A stretch of 64,000 nt of DNA from the NCBI RefSeq assembly GCF_010614805.1, contig NZ_JAAFZC010000002.1:558001-622000 (forward strand), read 5' to 3'. Both the position numbers and the translations under genes were made by a program. This DNA comes from Pseudooceanicola aestuarii (GTDB lineage: Bacteria; Pseudomonadota; Alphaproteobacteria; Rhodobacterales; Rhodobacteraceae). Positions within the stretch are counted from its first letter, which is position 1. Each line of letters opens with the position of its first letter. Below the pieces are notes generated by a model. The model saw only the letters and a list, made by a program, of their open reading frames with translations. It made no database searches and was not told where the DNA came from. Positions 23,759 to 32,635 of the stretch are shown in pieces.

Positions 23759-26476
23759 ATGAAATGGCCCGAACGCCCCCGGTTGTTTGCAGGACGACGT
23801 CCCTGGCTGGGATGTTTCCTGACGTTGACGGTGATGCTCTGCCTTGCATTGGCCGGCGCACTTGCCTTCAACGTGTGGAACGGAATTCGAACCCTGAATA
23901 CCGCGCGGTCGGATCATACCGAGTGGGTCTATTCCCAACTGGAGATCGAATATCTGAAGCTGGATCGGGCCTTGGCTCAGGCCCGGTCCAGTACTCCGGA
24001 GGGTCTTCGCAACCTGCGGAAACGTTTCGATATTTTCTACAGCCGGGTCGATATCGCCGAAAAAATGCAACATGATGCCGCGATCGTGCCGGACATTGCG
24101 CGACTGCGTCGGATGCTGGATGGCCAGATACCTCTGATCGACGCCGGAGATACCGCATTGCGAGCCGGGCTTGATGACCTTCAATCCGCCCTGCACGAGG
24201 TGGAGAATGTCCCGCGGGAGATCGCGTTGGCCTCCGTCGCATTGTCCGCATCGGCGGAGGAAACCGAACGGCAGCGCATCATCCGCCTGATCGAAGTGCT
24301 GTTCGTGGTCGCCATCGCCGTGGCGCTTGCACTGCTTGGTGCGATCCTTCGACTTTCCGGCCAGGCCCGGTCTCTCGATCAGGCGTCCCACCAGGCGAGG
24401 GAACATCAGACGCGGCTGGAAACCACGCTCCGGGCCTCGCTCGACGCGGTGGTGGTGACCGATGACAGGGGGGTGATCCGTGACTTCAACGGCTCCGCCG
24501 AGGCGGTGTTCGGTTTGTCGCGTCAGGATGCTGTGGGCCGCGATTTCATCGATCTCATCGTGCCACCCCACCTGCGACAGGCGCAACGCGACAATCTGGA
24601 TCGGTTTCGCCGCACCGGGGTGCCGCTGCTCGCCGACCAGGGGCGGTTCGAATACGAATTGATGGATCGCGACAGCCGCTGTTTTCCGGCGGACCTGTCC
24701 ATATCACTGGCGAATTCCGATACCGGGCCGATATTTGTTTCCTACATTCGCGACATTACCGACAAGAAACACAAGGAAGCCGAAATCACCCGCGCCCGCG
24801 ATGAGGCGCTGGAGGCCTACCGCGAAAAATCGCGGTTCTTCGCGATGATGAGCCACGAGATGCGCACCCCCCTGAACGGAGTCCTGTCGGCGCTGCAATT
24901 GCTGCGCGACAGCGCGCTGGATGGCGAGCAGCGCGAATTTCTCTACGCGGCGATGACCTCGGGCGACATCCTGTTGGGCCACATCGACGATGTGCTGGCG
25001 ATCGAGCGGAGCGAAACGGAAACCGGCGACGAAACACTGCATCCCTGCGACGCCACGGCACTGACCTCCGGGCTGGTCGGGATGATGACGCCCCTCGCCC
25101 AGACCTCCGCCACGCGACTGCACCTGAATCAATCCGGCCTGGACGATCGACAGATCCTGACGGACCCGCGCGCGTTGCAGCAGATCCTTGTCAACCTGCT
25201 GAGCAACGCGATCAAGTTTTCCCCCAACGGGGACGTGACCCTGGCCGCCACCTATCGTCCCGGCACCGGCGCCGATCAACAGGTGCTGCACCTGCGAGTG
25301 GAAGATACCGGACCGGGCATCGCTGCCGCCGACCTGGATCGCATCTTCGAGGATTTCGTCTCTCTCGACAGCAGGTACGAGCGGCGCACCGGCGGCACCG
25401 GGCTGGGGTTGGGCATTGCCCGCCGGCTGGTCCGGCGGCTGGGTGGGACGATCCACTGTTTGTCCACCCCCGGAGAAGGCGCACAATTCATCGTCGACCT
25501 GCCTGTCCGCCGCGCGCCCGTCTCCGTGCCGCGGCCGCGCCGCGACCCCATGGAAACACCTGTCTGCCATCCCGCGCTGTCGCTGCTGGTGGCCGATGAC
25601 AACCAGATCAATCGCGATCTTCTGAAGGCCATGCTGGAGCGGATGGGCCACGATGTCGCCCTTGCTCCCGGAGGCCAGGAGGCGATCGATGTCGCGGGAA
25701 AACGCAGATTCGACGCCATTCTTATGGATATTTCAATGCCTGGCGTGAACGGTATCCAGGCAACCCGCGCGATTCTGTCTGCGCCGGGACCGAATTGCCA
25801 GACCCCGATCCTGGCGGTCACGGCCCACGCCCTGCCGGAGGAGCGCGCCGAATTCACCGCCGCCGGGATGATCGGCTGCGTCCAGAAACCGGTAGACATG
25901 AGCATGTTGAAATCCGCGCTGACACAAAGCGTTACCTCCGGCGGCGCCGCGGTCGATGCCTCCCCCGCCTCCGCCGCGGCGGACAGGACGCCGGATGTCC
26001 CCGGGTCCGCCGTTTCCACGCAACAGTCCCGCACGTCCTTGACCGGGCCGGGTGGCGAAGGTCTGACCGCCGCGGCCGCTCCGCCCTCTGAAAGCAAGAA
26101 AAAGCCAACTGCCCCCCTCCTGGAGCAAGCTGACGAAGACGAGACCCCCCTATTGGATGAGGCCCAGCTACTCCAACTGTTGGACCTTCTCGGCCGGGAC
26201 AAGTTGTCGGAGCGGATTTCCGCCCTGGTCCAGCGCATGCAAGATGAGCTGCCCGGACTGATCCGGGCCCAGGAGCTGGCGGAGTTGCAGTCGCGCGCCC
26301 ATGCCATGGCCGGGATGTGCGGAATGTTCGGCGCCAAGCGGTTGCACCAGAACCTTGAACAGATCGAAGCCGCCTGCAAATCGGGCGCTCTGGACCGGGC
26401 CATGGGCCTTACATCCCTGCTGCCCCAGCTGTGGGAACGCACGCAACATGCCTGGCGCCAGCGCATCCTTCAATAA
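23759..26476 (+). CDS. Hybrid sensor histidine kinase (TM-sensor-TM-PAS-HisKA-HATPase-REC-Hpt)
   Basis: 905 residues. Membrane segments are at about 16-38 and 174-196, enclosing a helical periplasmic sensor of roughly 135 residues. A PAS domain spans 220-335 ('SLDAVVVTDDRGVIRDFNGS'). In HisKA the phospho-acceptor is His366 in 'SHEMRTPLNG'. The HATPase has Asn483 in 'LLSNAIKFSP', 'EDTGPGI' and 'GGTGLGLGIA'. In the receiver, the phospho-acceptor is Asp657 in 'ILMDISMPG'. A Pro/Ala/Ser-rich linker (725-790) leads to an Hpt domain with His848 in 'RAHAMAGMCG'. This gives a complete His-Asp-His relay that would pass phosphate to the divergently encoded regulator. The signal sensed is unknown. Inner membrane. 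Confidence 0.93.
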   Translation: MKWPERPRLFAGRRPWLGCFLTLTVMLCLALAGALAFNVWNGIRTLNTARSDHTEWVYSQLEIEYLKLDRALAQARSSTPEGLRNLRKRFDIFYSRVDIAEKMQHDAAIVPDIARLRRMLDGQIPLIDAGDTALRAGLDDLQSALHEVENVPREIALASVALSASAEETERQRIIRLIEVLFVVAIAVALALLGAILRLSGQARSLDQASHQAREHQTRLETTLRASLDAVVVTDDRGVIRDFNGSAEAVFGLSRQDAVGRDFIDLIVPPHLRQAQRDNLDRFRRTGVPLLADQGRFEYELMDRDSRCFPADLSISLANSDTGPIFVSYIRDITDKKHKEAEITRARDEALEAYREKSRFFAMMSHEMRTPLNGVLSALQLLRDSALDGEQREFLYAAMTSGDILLGHIDDVLAIERSETETGDETLHPCDATALTSGLVGMMTPLAQTSATRLHLNQSGLDDRQILTDPRALQQILVNLLSNAIKFSPNGDVTLAATYRPGTGADQQVLHLRVEDTGPGIAAADLDRIFEDFVSLDSRYERRTGGTGLGLGIARRLVRRLGGTIHCLSTPGEGAQFIVDLPVRRAPVSVPRPRRDPMETPVCHPALSLLVADDNQINRDLLKAMLERMGHDVALAPGGQEAIDVAGKRRFDAILMDISMPGVNGIQATRAILSAPGPNCQTPILAVTAHALPEERAEFTAAGMIGCVQKPVDMSMLKSALTQSVTSGGAAVDASPASAAADRTPDVPGSAVSTQQSRTSLTGPGGEGLTAAAAPPSESKKKPTAPLLEQADEDETPLLDEAQLLQLLDLLGRDKLSERISALVQRMQDELPGLIRAQELAELQSRAHAMAGMCGMFGAKRLHQNLEQIEAACKSGALDRAMGLTSLLPQLWERTQHAWRQRILQ

Positions 26477-26617
26477 GCCCTGAACCGCCGCCGCCCTGCC
26501 CTGCGGCACAGGGCCATGCCCTACCCGCCCGGCGGCAGCCGGCCCATCGCCTTTCGCCCGGAAACCCGCCGGGCCCGCGCCAGACAGAGGGCACCTGTGG
26601 CCGGCCCTGACCCCCCT

Positions 26618-26635
26618 CCTATGCGGAAGAATAGG
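26618..26635. promoter_or_regulatory. Putative response-regulator operator upstream of the GEVED/DUF11 gene
   Basis: CCTATGCGGAAGAATAGG, CCTAT-N8-ATAGG, differs from the 22341 site at only two positions. An extra CCTATGC half-site follows at 26638-26644. It ends 149 bases before the chosen GTG start, close to the 146 bases in the other operon. Confidence 0.6.
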
Positions 26636-26783
26636 CCCCTATGCACGGCGGGTGGTGGGACTGCCCCTCTGCGCCTTCGCGGTGCGAGGGCGAACCTGCC
26701 AGATTGAACGGGCGCCCATCCGCCGCTGCGGATTGCGCGGCTTCGCGGATCATCCGCGCCTCTCAGAAGGAAAGGTGGCCAGA

Positions 26784-29700
26784 GTGTTCATCTCCGTGAC
26801 GATACGTCTTCTTTGCCTGGCAACCGCGCTCGTCGGGCTGTCCGCAAGCCTTGCCCCCCAGGTCCGTGCCGGAGAGTTCACTTTGGACTGGAGCGTGATC
26901 AACTGGCCGGCCGGGTCGACCACGCCGCTGACAACGCCGCTGCGCGACCAATACGGGTTCGAGATCGACGCCACTATCAGCGTGTCGGGCGATTTCGCCC
27001 CGATCGGCTCGAACCCCTTTCCCGATGACGGGAATTTCTTTGGCGGCAATGTCGAAAGCCTGATCTTCGTCGCCGACGCCCCGTTCAACCAGGGGCAGGT
27101 CGGTGATGCCTCGACCACGGCCACGTTGGCCTTCACCTCCGGCGGCATCGCCTTCCCCGTTGACGGGCTGTCGCTGGACGTGCTGGATATCGATGCCTCC
27201 GACAACAACAATGCCGACGACCGCTGCGACTTCGTGACCCTGACAGGGGACAACGGCAATCCCGCGCTGGCCGCGCTTGACCTTGACCCGACCGTGATCG
27301 TCGGCCCCGGCTTCGGTTCCGGCGCGACAGGTGCGCTGGCCGCCAATCAGGCGCAATGTGTCTTCTTCGACGGGCCGACACCTTCGCCGACCTCCCCCAA
27401 CGATACGCGCGGTACCATTCGTGCCAGCTATCCCGATGCCACTTCCAGCGCGACAGTCACCTATGACGAATCCATCGGCAACGTCCGGCCCAGCCTCGGC
27501 TACAATCCGGTCGCGCGTGGCATCGGCGTGCTGGGCGAGGGGCGGTTCACGGTCGGGCAGACCATCACGCTGGACCGTTCGGTCACCCCCTCCACCGGGG
27601 TGCAGGGGGAATCCGTCACCTACACCTACGTGGTCACCAACACCGGTGCCCTGCCTTTCAACACCGGGCAGGACATCCTGATCGAGGATGACCTGCTGGG
27701 AACCGTTACCTGCCCGGCCATTTCCACACCGATCGCCCCCGGTGGCAGCGTCACCTGTAGCGCGCCCTACACCGTCACAGCGACCGACGTGCTGACCGGA
27801 TCGGTCGACAGCAGCGCCACCGCGGGAATCGGTCGGATCGGCCAGCCCTTTGTCGCGCGCCTGCAAAGCGATCCGCGATCGCTGTCTCTGGTCACCAGCG
27901 TAGTGACGGGCGGCGGCCCGGGCGCGCTGACTTGTACACCGGTTTCCGTCTTTCGTCAGCCGCGCACCCAGCTGGCCGGCAGCGGCAGCCCCGGAAACCT
28001 GACCACCTCGGACATTTTCGTCTATGACAACGTGACCAGCGACAGCTCCGGCAATGACATCGACGTGGTATTCCAGGTCACCTCCATCGCGCGTGCCTCG
28101 CAGCTGGAACTGGGCCCCACGCTGGAGGCACGGATGACCCCGCGCGACGACGCCCGCATCAGCTACCGTCTGCGCATGGTCGAAGACGGCAGCGCCACCG
28201 CCGCGACCCCTCTGGGCACCCCGGTGGACCAAAGCCGGATCAACGGCGTGATCGTGCAGCAGACCGATGTCGACAGCCGCGGCACGGGGGACGATTCCAC
28301 CGACGTGGTCGGCCCGTTGACCGCGCCGGACACGATTTCCCATTTCAACACGGCGCCCCTGGTCAGCTACCCCGGCGGCGGGACGCCCATCGGGATGGAT
28401 CCGGCCAAGAACGGTAACCCTCTGAACTGGGTGGATGAGCCCAACGAAAGCAGCTTCGACAATTTCACCACCTATGAATATTCCACCTTCGTGGAGGCGG
28501 AATTCCTGCACGGCTATACCGGACAATCCAGCAATCGCGCCACGCGCGGATCGGGCATCCTGCTCTGCGCGATCGCGGCCACCTCGGCGGAAATCATCGC
28601 GCGGGACGACGATTACACCGCCACCCCGATCAACACGGTGTTTGGCGGCACAACCGGCGAGGTTCTGGTGAATGACACGGTAAACGGGTTGCCCGCCGCG
28701 TTCCCCACCGTGACGCTGGACGTGCTGACCCCGGCGCAACCGCAATCCCCAGGCGATCTGGTTCCCATCCTCGAAGTTTCGGGCCCCGGCGCGGGTCGGG
28801 TGACGGTGCCCGCCGGTGTTCCTGCGGGGGTCTACACGATCGACTACCGCCTGTGCGACGCCGTCAACACAACCGATTGCGACCGTGCGCGGGTGACCAT
28901 CGCGGTCTACGCCGGGGACGGGCTGGATTTCGGCGACGCGCCAATCAGTTACCTGACTCCCAGCCATGGCGTCCCCCTGGTGCCGACCGTGTTCCTGGGC
29001 ACGGTGCCCCCCGATATCGAATTGCTGGCGCAGACCGACAGTACCGCAACCGCCGATGACCTGCTGGACACCGATGACGAGGATGGCGTGGTCTTTCCCG
29101 TGCTGACGCAGGGCGCGATCAGCACCCTGGATGTTGTCGTGGTCGGCACGGGCAATTTGCAGGCCTGGATCGATTTCAACGGCGACGGCCTGTTCGAGGA
29201 AAGCCTGGGCGAACGCATCGCCACCGACCTGCGTGACGACGGTTCCGTCTATGACAATGTTGCGGGTGACGGCGTGATCCAGGTGGACGTGGCCGTGCCG
29301 ACGGATGCGACGACTTCCACGACCTTTGCGCGCTTTCGCTACTCCAGCGAAGCGGGACTGAACACATCCGACGTGGCCGTCGATGGCGAGGTGGAGGACT
29401 ACAGCCTGCTGATCGCCGCCGCCGACCTGGTCGACCGCGGTGATGCTCCGGCCTCCTACGGGGATCCGCGCCACGCGGTCGTACCGGAGATTTACCTGGG
29501 CAGCGGCCTGCCCGATACGGAAGTGCAGCCGCAGAACAGTGTCCTTGCTGATGCCGATGACCTGAGCGGCGCCGATGACGAGGACAGCATCGCGGTTTTC
29601 CCGGTGCTGGAGGCGGGCACCAATGTGCAATTGACAGTGCAGACGCATGAAACGCTCAGCCTGCAATATGATCTTGGTTTTTTCGTCGCCTCCGGGGTGA

Positions 29701-30464
29701 CCAATTTGCAGCTCTGGATCGATTTCGACCGTAACGGTGTCTTCGACCCGGCCGAACAGGTCGCAACCAATTACCGCGATGGCGGGGCTGGTGACCTGGA
29801 CGGGGTGTTCAACAACCAGATCACCCTGAACATCCCGGTGCCCGCGACCATCGCCAGCGGCTATACCTATGCCCGGCTGCGCTGGTCGACGTCCAGCGCG
29901 GTGACACAGGATCCTTTTGACGGGTTGAACTTCGATGGTGAGGTCGAGGATTACCGCGTCGCCCTGTCAGCCGGGGCCGTCCCTTTCAGCTGTGACGGAT
30001 CGCTCTACCGGATCTCGCGCTTCAACTCGCAATTGCAACGTCTCGAATTCGTCGAAACCAGCGGATTCTATTCCGTAAACGTCAGCAATGTCGGTACGGC
30101 GGCAGGTTCGGATTACGATGGTGGCTGGGGCTACAATCCGCAGGACGGGCTGATGTATGCGGTGGCGACCGGCACGCGGGACCTCGTCCAACTGGATTCC
30201 CAAGGCAATTTCACGGATCTAGGTCCGCTTCCCGGCTCTGTCGGGCTGGGCGGCCTGGGTGGGGATTTCCTGCCGGACGGAACCCTGATCTATCGGATTC
30301 AGGGCACCAGCGATTTCCAGCTGCTGGACCTGAGCGATCCAGCAAACCCGGTCGACCAGGGCCAGATCAACCTGAGCGCTTCGGTAGATATCGTCGATGT
30401 CGCCTATAACCCCAATGACCAGATGATCTACGGCATCAACCGCAACACCGGGCGCCTGTTCTAA
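26784..30464 (+). CDS. Giant GEVED/DUF11 surface protein, N-terminal part ended by an in-frame TAA
   Basis: 1226 residues to the stop. No ATG is available. GTG 26784 is chosen because AAAGG lies 8 bases upstream; GTG 26775 is possible. A signal peptide follows ('IRLLCLATALVGLSASLAPQ'). Domains in order: an N-terminal exported domain; a DUF11-like repeat near residue 265 ('VTYTYVVTNTGALPFN'); a region ending at about residue 720; two GEVED domains closing with 'DGEVEDYSLL' (about 870) and 'DGEVEDYRVA' (about 1050), each with Asp-rich calcium-type loops; and the start of a propeller-like domain ('DYDGGWGYNPQDGLMYAVAT', DUF6923-like). The TAA at 30462-30464 cuts that last domain. The same frame continues at once with matching sequence. 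Confidence 0.75.
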   Translation: MFISVTIRLLCLATALVGLSASLAPQVRAGEFTLDWSVINWPAGSTTPLTTPLRDQYGFEIDATISVSGDFAPIGSNPFPDDGNFFGGNVESLIFVADAPFNQGQVGDASTTATLAFTSGGIAFPVDGLSLDVLDIDASDNNNADDRCDFVTLTGDNGNPALAALDLDPTVIVGPGFGSGATGALAANQAQCVFFDGPTPSPTSPNDTRGTIRASYPDATSSATVTYDESIGNVRPSLGYNPVARGIGVLGEGRFTVGQTITLDRSVTPSTGVQGESVTYTYVVTNTGALPFNTGQDILIEDDLLGTVTCPAISTPIAPGGSVTCSAPYTVTATDVLTGSVDSSATAGIGRIGQPFVARLQSDPRSLSLVTSVVTGGGPGALTCTPVSVFRQPRTQLAGSGSPGNLTTSDIFVYDNVTSDSSGNDIDVVFQVTSIARASQLELGPTLEARMTPRDDARISYRLRMVEDGSATAATPLGTPVDQSRINGVIVQQTDVDSRGTGDDSTDVVGPLTAPDTISHFNTAPLVSYPGGGTPIGMDPAKNGNPLNWVDEPNESSFDNFTTYEYSTFVEAEFLHGYTGQSSNRATRGSGILLCAIAATSAEIIARDDDYTATPINTVFGGTTGEVLVNDTVNGLPAAFPTVTLDVLTPAQPQSPGDLVPILEVSGPGAGRVTVPAGVPAGVYTIDYRLCDAVNTTDCDRARVTIAVYAGDGLDFGDAPISYLTPSHGVPLVPTVFLGTVPPDIELLAQTDSTATADDLLDTDDEDGVVFPVLTQGAISTLDVVVVGTGNLQAWIDFNGDGLFEESLGERIATDLRDDGSVYDNVAGDGVIQVDVAVPTDATTSTTFARFRYSSEAGLNTSDVAVDGEVEDYSLLIAAADLVDRGDAPASYGDPRHAVVPEIYLGSGLPDTEVQPQNSVLADADDLSGADDEDSIAVFPVLEAGTNVQLTVQTHETLSLQYDLGFFVASGVTNLQLWIDFDRNGVFDPAEQVATNYRDGGAGDLDGVFNNQITLNIPVPATIASGYTYARLRWSTSSAVTQDPFDGLNFDGEVEDYRVALSAGAVPFSCDGSLYRISRFNSQLQRLEFVETSGFYSVNVSNVGTAAGSDYDGGWGYNPQDGLMYAVATGTRDLVQLDSQGNFTDLGPLPGSVGLGGLGGDFLPDGTLIYRIQGTSDFQLLDLSDPANPVDQGQINLSASVDIVDVAYNPNDQMIYGINRNTGRLF
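30462..30464 (+). other. In-frame TAA interrupting the 26784-32606 ORF
   Basis: The codon series runs ...GGG CGC CTG TTC TAA TTC GAC CCG..., with the frame kept on both sides and the domain continuing without a gap. One substitution from CAA, TAC or TAT explains it. It could be a nonsense mutation, a sequencing or assembly error, or a readthrough codon. No stem-loop or other readthrough signal is obvious after it. Confidence 0.8.
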
Positions 30465-30569
30465 TTCGACCCGCTTTCCGGTACGCTGGGCAGCCGCACC
30501 CCTGTCGATTTCGGGCCCGCGATCTGGAACGGCAATTTCGGGGCTGTCTGGTTCGACTTCTACGGGCGG

Positions 30570-32606
30570 ATGTATGTCAACCGCGATGGCAGCGGAGAGA
30601 TCTTTACCGCCGATGTCGGCATTCAGGGATCCGGCACCGGCGCGCAAAGCTTCGTTGATACCCTGTCCCAAAGTGAGGAAGGGTTCAACGACGGCGCGGC
30701 CTGTGCATCCGCCCTCGGGCCGTTGCCCCCCCAGGGCGCGCTGGCCGGGACCGTTTTCGATGACGCGAACACCTCCGCGAGTTATGATACCGGCGACACC
30801 GGCCTGCCCGATATCCTCGTCTCCCTTTTCGATGACCGGGGCACCATCGGCGACACGTCAGACGACGTCTTCCTCTCCGCCCAGGACAGCGCGGGCGACG
30901 GCAGCTATCTCTTTGCCGATCTGGATGCCGCGCTGACCTACCGGGTTGAGGTCTCGACCACCGATGCCAACCTTCCGCCGGGCCGCGCGCTCAGCACGCC
31001 CAACCCCTACGAAGGGATCGAGGTGACGGCAGGCAGCACGAGGGGCGGGCTGGATTTCGGATTTGCGCCAAACTCCTCTTCCGCCGACCTGTCCCTCACA
31101 AAGATCGTGCGCCGGGCCTCCGATGCGCAGGAAACCGGCACTGCCGCCGTGGGAGAAGCGCTTGATTTCGTGCTGACCCTCTCCAACGCGGAGCTGGGTA
31201 TCGCCACCGGCGTGCAGGTGCGTGACCTGCTGCCCAGTGGGTTCACCTATGTCTCCGACGATGCCGCTGCCATGGGGGATAGCTACGACCCCGGCACGGG
31301 CATCTGGGATCTGGGCGATGTGCTGGCCAGCACCAGCCACAGTCTGACGATCCGCGTCACCATGCTTGCGACCGGCGTGCATACCAACCAGGCCGAGATC
31401 GTCGCCAGCTCCGTCCCCGATCCTGACAGCGACCCCGCCAGCGGTGCCTTGGTCGACGACCTGGGGGACGGGATCGCCGACGATGACGAGGCATCCGCCA
31501 GTGTGACCCTCACGGATGGCGGTGCCACGCTGTCCGGGCTTATCTTCTTCGACAATGGGATCAACGCCACCGCCTACGACGGTCAGCAATCAGGTGACGA
31601 GGCCGGCACCGACCGCGCACTGGTTCGGGTCCTGGACGGCGGCGGCACCCTGATCGCCAGCCCCATCGTCAACGCCGACGGGGGATGGACCCTGACCCTG
31701 CCGGCGGGCTATGCCGACGCGGTCACGATCACCACCCTGCCCGGCCCCGACCTGCGATTGGTCTCGGAAACCGGCGCCACCCTTCCCGGCCTGGTCAATC
31801 CCGATCCCCGCGACGGTACACTGACCTTCACCCCTGTGCCCGGCACGACCTATGGCGGGCTGGACATGGGGCTGATCGGCCCGGCGCGCCTGAACGAAAG
31901 CCAACAGGCGGCCCTGCGCCCAGGACAGGTCAAGGCGCTCCGCCATGAATACTTGCCGCAGGCGCCCGGCGACGTGGTATTTGACATCGACGTCCTGGCC
32001 AGTTCCAGCCCCGGAACCTTTACTGCCGCGCTCTACCTCGATGATGGCTGCGACGGATCGCCGGACACGGCGATCACTGCTGCCCTGCCTGCGCAGCCCG
32101 GCGTTTTGATCTGTCTGGTGGCCCGGGTCTCGGCTTCCGCCGGGGCGGCGCAGGGGGCCAGCTACCGCTTCGACGTGATTGCGACGACGACCTATGGCGC
32201 CACCGCCCTGGTGGAGGAGGACAGGAACACCGACGTGTTGCGCGCCGAATCCGGACAGGGCACGCTGAAACTGACCAAAACGGTTCGCAACGTGACCCAG
32301 GGCACGCCCGAAGGGGTCAGCAACGGTGCTGCGGCGGGGGATGTGCTGGAATACCGCATTCAGTTGCAAAACATGGGTACCCTCCCCGCCGCCAGCATCC
32401 GCATCTTCGACCGCACGCCCGCCTATACGGTTCTGGACAGCCCCGTTCCCAGCCCGGCCAGCGTTGGCAGCGGTGTGACCTGTACCCTGACCAAACCGGC
32501 CAGCAACAGCGCAGGCTATGCCGGGGACCTGCAATGGGATTGCACTGGATCCTACCCGCCCGGCGATCTGGGGGCGGTGACGTTCCAGGTGCGGATCTCG
32601 CCGTGA
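30570..32606 (+). CDS. Giant GEVED/DUF11 surface protein, C-terminal part (same frame after the TAA)
   Basis: 678 residues from the first ATG. The frame itself is open from 30465 and continues the propeller-like domain ('FDPLSGTLGSRTPVDFGPA', then 'DFYGRMYVNRDGSGEIF'). It is followed by an SdrD B-like domain ('GALAGTVFDDANTSASYDTG'), a DUF11 repeat ('SADLSLTKIVRRASDAQE'), a further Asp-rich segment, and a last DUF11 repeat ('GDVLEYRIQLQNMGTLPA'). It has no signal peptide and no good ribosome site, so it is unlikely to be an independent gene. It is best read as the 3' part of one ORF of about 1940 codons broken by a single nonsense codon. No C-terminal anchor is visible. Confidence 0.65.
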   Translation: MYVNRDGSGEIFTADVGIQGSGTGAQSFVDTLSQSEEGFNDGAACASALGPLPPQGALAGTVFDDANTSASYDTGDTGLPDILVSLFDDRGTIGDTSDDVFLSAQDSAGDGSYLFADLDAALTYRVEVSTTDANLPPGRALSTPNPYEGIEVTAGSTRGGLDFGFAPNSSSADLSLTKIVRRASDAQETGTAAVGEALDFVLTLSNAELGIATGVQVRDLLPSGFTYVSDDAAAMGDSYDPGTGIWDLGDVLASTSHSLTIRVTMLATGVHTNQAEIVASSVPDPDSDPASGALVDDLGDGIADDDEASASVTLTDGGATLSGLIFFDNGINATAYDGQQSGDEAGTDRALVRVLDGGGTLIASPIVNADGGWTLTLPAGYADAVTITTLPGPDLRLVSETGATLPGLVNPDPRDGTLTFTPVPGTTYGGLDMGLIGPARLNESQQAALRPGQVKALRHEYLPQAPGDVVFDIDVLASSSPGTFTAALYLDDGCDGSPDTAITAALPAQPGVLICLVARVSASAGAAQGASYRFDVIATTTYGATALVEEDRNTDVLRAESGQGTLKLTKTVRNVTQGTPEGVSNGAAAGDVLEYRIQLQNMGTLPAASIRIFDRTPAYTVLDSPVPSPASVGSGVTCTLTKPASNSAGYAGDLQWDCTGSYPPGDLGAVTFQVRISP

Positions 32607-32635
32607 TAACAGGCCGCAGCTCTGCGCCCCCTGGG

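Noticed and set aside
26763..29666. Minus-strand ORF of 967 codons opposite the GEVED gene.
   Set aside because: Antisense shadow rich in His, Gly, Arg and Gln; the plus strand carries the recognisable domains.
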